Shown: positions 63,001 through 64,000 of the stretch, one piece after another
Numbering within the stretch: position 1 is the first letter of the stretch
How the letters are laid out: the number at the start of each line of letters is the position of its first letter
Assembly (NCBI GenBank): GCA_949775045.1
Contig: OX459107.1
Span: 16,072,328 to 16,136,327, forward strand
From: Metridium senile
Lineage: Eukaryota > Cnidaria > Anthozoa > Actiniaria > Metridiidae
Length of the DNA stretch: 64,000 bases
Direction of reading: 5' to 3'
Notes under the pieces: model-generated
What the model was told of the DNA's origin: nothing
Database searches by the model: none
What the model saw: the letters and a program-made list of their open reading frames with translations, nothing else
Made by a program: the position numbers and the translations under genes

Positions 63001-64000
63001 TACTGTAAATGTATCGATTTACTCAGTTATTTGAGTAACCACTACTCAGTTGTTTTTAGTAGTGAACAACTGTAGCAATTCACAGTTGGTGTCTACTAAC
63101 CTCCTCAATCTTATCAGCAGCATGAGAGATATGTACTCTTCCATTAAGACCACAGCCTTCTAGCTGTACATTCATCTGAACAGATTTCACAGTCTTGACA
63201 CTGAAATAAGTTAGTAAGCAAAATAATATAGATTATCATATTCACTAGTAATAATGTTTTCATACTTATCATCCTTATTATCATAATTCTTATCATCATT
63301 ATTTTCATCACTGTTATTAGTACATCATCATTTCTATTGACTGAGTTCACCATCACCACTATCATCATCAATGTCATCCACATCATCATCGTTGTCATCA
63401 CCACTATTATAATCATCATCATCGTCATCTACGTCATCATCGTTGTCATCACCACTATTATAATCATCATCATCGTCATCCACATCATCATCATCGTTGT
63501 CATCACCACTATTATAATCATCATCATCGTCATCCACATCATCATCATCGTTGTCATCACCACTATTATAATCATCATCATCGTCATCCACATCATCATC
63601 ATCGTTGTCATCACCACTATTATAATCATCATCATCGTCATCCACATCATCATCGTTGTCATCACCACTATTATAATCATCATCATCGTCATCCACATCA
63701 TCATCGTTGTCATCACCACTATTATAATCATCATCATCGTCATCCACATCATCATCGTTGTCATCACCACTATTATAATCATCATCATCGTCATCAACAT
63801 CATCATCGTTGTCATCACCACTATTATAATCATCATCATCGTCATCCACATCATCATCGTTGTCATCACCACTATTATAATCATCATCATCGTCATCCAC
63901 ATCATCATCGTTGTCATCACCACTGTCATTGTCATTATTATAATTATTATCATCATCATCATTCACATGAGTTCAACAACTTACATAGCCGAGGTGACAA
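45065..64000 (-). CDS. PDCD11: PDCD11/RRP5 ribosome-biogenesis factor, 3' 22 exons, 5' end outside the window
   Basis: RRP5/PDCD11 is a nucleolar scaffold needed for pre-rRNA processing of both subunits. Exons: 64000-63985 (partial), 63200-63101, 62547-62465, 59998-59905, 59428-59345, 58987-58937, 58565-58463, 56280-56097, 53622-53563, 53218-53187, 52918-52807, 52018-51905, 51408-51167, 50545-50463, 50148-50110, 49467-49366, 48077-48009, 47518-47334, 46893-46725, 46056-45903, 45674-45509, 45230-45065 (stop TGA at 45067-45065). Every junction is GT-AG and in phase, giving 801 residues. About 1-344 are S1 RNA-binding repeats, 345-500 an acidic/lysine-rich linker, 501-801 HAT/TPR repeats. The C-terminal [50 protein letters not shown] and [11 protein letters not shown] are near-identical to human PDCD11. 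The exon at 58987 has a weak acceptor. Confidence 0.96.
46113..46355 (+). mobile_element. tRNA-type SINE, copy 1
   Basis: Contains a pol III B-box-like GGTTCCAGTCCC, then GTGAATTATATGTGAGTTGA, TTTTCTCCGGGTTATCC and TCCCTCCGCAAAAAT. The second copy at 53310-53540 shares all of these blocks. It lies antisense in a PDCD11 intron. Confidence 0.75.
46490..46690. repeat. long palindrome with periodic mismatches
   Basis: GAAATAGAAAAC, TTATAAAGCAC, GATTGTCAGAACAC and GAAGTGTT pair with their inverses. Mismatches follow CAC at 46540, 46559 and 46580 (CACTTG, CACTCG, CACTCT) facing CGCGTG, CTCGTG and CTGCGTG. Confidence 0.85.
46985..47230. repeat. GACA/GACG tetranucleotide array
   Basis: ACAGACAG and GGACGGAC repeats in a PDCD11 intron. 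Confidence 0.92.
47650..47945. repeat. GAT-rich microsatellite
   Basis: Imperfect GATGATGAAGATAATG repeats in a PDCD11 intron. Confidence 0.88.
48085..49350. repeat. AAAC/ACAACA array with 17-25 bp units
   Basis: CAAACAAACAACACAAACAT units with ATATAAACAAACAA and ACATACAAACAAAC variants over 1.2 kb. All three minus frames stay open for 360-460 codons (Cys/Leu/Phe/Val strings). PDCD11 intron. Confidence 0.94.
49366..51408 (-). CDS. PDCD11: PDCD11 acidic and lysine-rich linker
   Basis: Four exons encode a low-complexity nucleolar-type linker: [16 protein letters not shown], then a run of D and E residues, then [22 protein letters not shown], then [17 protein letters not shown]. The segment PRLQ.SSGF.WN is also present at this point in human PDCD11 and anchors the exon order. 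Confidence 0.93.
49520..50100. repeat. GAT/AAT microsatellite with about 100-bp higher-order units
   Basis: GACGGTAATGCGACGATGGT recurs several times among GATGATAAT runs. PDCD11 intron. Confidence 0.88.
50201..50370. mobile_element. pogo/Tigger-type MITE, 170 bp
   Basis: Inverted ends CAGTGGAACCCCGTTAAT and GGCGGGGTTCCACTG, flanked by TA on both sides (50199-50200 and 50371-50372). Inner GTGGCCGTAATAAGCG-type blocks are characteristic of pogo-like Tc1/mariner relatives. No transposase. Confidence 0.86.
50752..51060. mobile_element. fold-back element, second copy at 62225-62460
   Basis: TACACCTAATTCAATAATCG and TGCAAAGGATGTCGGTA at the left are inverted at 50985-51060. The 62225-62460 region repeats TTCATATAACACAAACAC-like blocks, AAAATATGCTATGAATAA and ATCCTTTGCAG. 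Confidence 0.75.
51430..51800. repeat. ACGA/ATGA tetranucleotide array
   Basis: GAACGAACGAATGAATG repeats in a PDCD11 intron. Confidence 0.92.
51905..64000 (-). CDS. PDCD11: PDCD11 S1 RNA-binding repeats
   Basis: Exons 1-12 of the visible part carry about five S1-type beta-barrel repeats. Typical openings are [20 protein letters not shown] with [59 protein letters not shown] with [19 protein letters not shown], and [22 protein letters not shown]. Human PDCD11 has the same run of repeats with matching motifs (LEEGEVAMGRVVKVTP, IKEGQLLRGYVGSI). Confidence 0.92.
52215..52715. repeat. CTCCTY polypyrimidine array
   Basis: About 500 bases of CTCCTCCCTCTCCTCCTTCC-type 12-bp units, pure C/T on plus and A/G in the PDCD11 transcript. 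Mirror-symmetric stretches could form triplex DNA. Confidence 0.93.
53310..53540 (+). mobile_element. tRNA-type SINE, copy 2
   Basis: Contains CTTCGAGTCCCGGCTCGGGC (B-box-like), ATGAATTATATCTGAGTTGA, TTTTTCTCCGGGTTATCCGG and TCCCTCCGCAAAAAT, then GTGGAGGTAGTGAG. Same family as 46113-46355. Confidence 0.78.
53930..55985. repeat. 2-kb minisatellite of 39- and 36-bp units
   Basis: Unit GATGATTTTGATCATAATG followed by ATGATGATGACAACTAAGAT. Most of about 50 units are 39 bp; about nine are 36 bp (near 54125, 54240, 54590, 54700, 55085, 55240, 55430, 55505, 55775), each lacking one GAT. Both strands stay open for about 750 codons because all units are multiples of three. PDCD11 intron. Confidence 0.96.
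56290..58010. repeat. 1.7-kb minisatellite of 24-42 bp units
   Basis: Units start GATACTGACGATGGTGGT and continue with variable GGT and GAT numbers. All lengths are multiples of three, so frames stay open for over 600 codons. GGTGGTGGTGGT runs on plus are G-quadruplex-capable. PDCD11 intron adjacent to the other minisatellite. Confidence 0.95.
58640..58905. repeat. ATC/AAC microsatellite
   Basis: CATCATCATCAACATC repeats, PDCD11 intron. Confidence 0.88.
59626..59645. repeat. poly-G run of 20
   Basis: Uninterrupted G on plus in a PDCD11 intron. Confidence 0.95.
60050..60355. repeat. GAT/AAT/AAC microsatellite
   Basis: Imperfect GATAATGATGACAATAATA repeats, directly left of the Penelope-like fragment. 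Confidence 0.88.
60381..60822 (+). mobile_element. Penelope-like retroelement 3' end with inverted terminal segment
   Basis: Plus strand 60459-60675 reads [14 protein letters not shown], then [19 protein letters not shown] and [19 protein letters not shown] before a stop, the C-terminus of the GIY-YIG endonuclease of Penelope-like elements. The 80 bases at 60742-60822 (AGCGTCGAAACGTCGAGAAT, GATCACAAACCTACTTGCG) recur inverted at 60381-60459. The reverse transcriptase is missing. Confidence 0.82.
60459..60675 (+). pseudogene. GIY-YIG endonuclease C-terminal fragment of a Penelope-like element
   Basis: About 70 codons, ending FC then TAA, with the family hallmark DCLI-EMLFIK-LKPSLN-QSDS-RAK. 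No start codon or upstream domain is present; it is a 5'-truncated remnant antisense to PDCD11. Confidence 0.82.
60825..61770. repeat. GAT/AAT minisatellite
   Basis: Units of about 51-60 bp containing ACTGATAACAATGATGATG. It starts immediately after the Penelope-like 3' end. Frames are open on both strands. Confidence 0.93.
62635..63075. repeat. 65-73 bp tandem repeat, about six units
   Basis: ACTACTCAGTCGTTTTTGCA, GAGTAACTGTGGATGCATCG and ATTTACTCAGTTATTTGAG recur. PDCD11 intron. Confidence 0.9.
63340..63965. repeat. 51/54-bp minisatellite
   Basis: ATCGTTGTCATCACCACTAT, TATAATCATCATCATCGTC and ATCCACATCATC in about eleven units of 51 or 54 bp. Minus-strand frames read as Asp/Asn- or Met/Ile-rich strings. 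PDCD11 intron. Confidence 0.94.

Overview
The window is animal nuclear DNA: AT-rich, intron-dense and heavily loaded with microsatellites, minisatellites and fold-back elements. No bacterial, organellar or viral gene organisation is seen. I could follow three conserved metazoan genes exon by exon, with GT-AG borders and reading phase conserved across nearly every junction. All lie on the minus strand, head to tail. The repeats (hAT-, pogo- and Penelope-type remnants, tRNA-type SINEs, a LINE tail) and the divergence of the proteins from vertebrate forms fit an invertebrate. A cnidarian is plausible, but the sequence alone does not settle it.

Layout from right to left, in the direction of transcription. 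(1) 64000-45065: the 3' 22 exons of a PDCD11/RRP5-type ribosome-biogenesis gene (S1 repeats, acidic linker, HAT/TPR C-terminus). Its introns hold two very large 36-42 bp minisatellites (about 2 kb and 1.7 kb), a Penelope-like 3' end, two SINEs and a pogo-type MITE. (2) 42550-41720: two phase-compatible, exon-like segments of an unrecognised gene. (3) 36453-31154: a complete five-exon CREBRF-type bZIP regulator. (4) 24909 to the left edge: attractin (signal peptide, EGF, CUB, EGF, kelch, PSI), cut off at the window end. At least one exon is not found between 5.0 and 2.2 kb, where vertebrate attractin has its third PSI and C-type lectin domains.

The genes do not form a pathway: they are a ribosome-assembly factor, a nuclear stress-linked transcription regulator and a membrane/secreted adhesion-type protein.

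Most of the DNA is repeats. Nearly all very long open frames here (up to about 760 codons) come from tandem repeats whose period is a multiple of three, not from genes. The observation I find most worth following is a set of palindromic fold-backs (3.6, 31.4, 43.7, 43.9 and 46.5 kb). Their arms are largely unrelated in sequence, yet they carry the same short mismatch motif, CAC-TT/TC-G facing CGCGTG or CTCGTG. In three of them it recurs every 19-21 bases up the arm. I found no convincing new multi-gene system.
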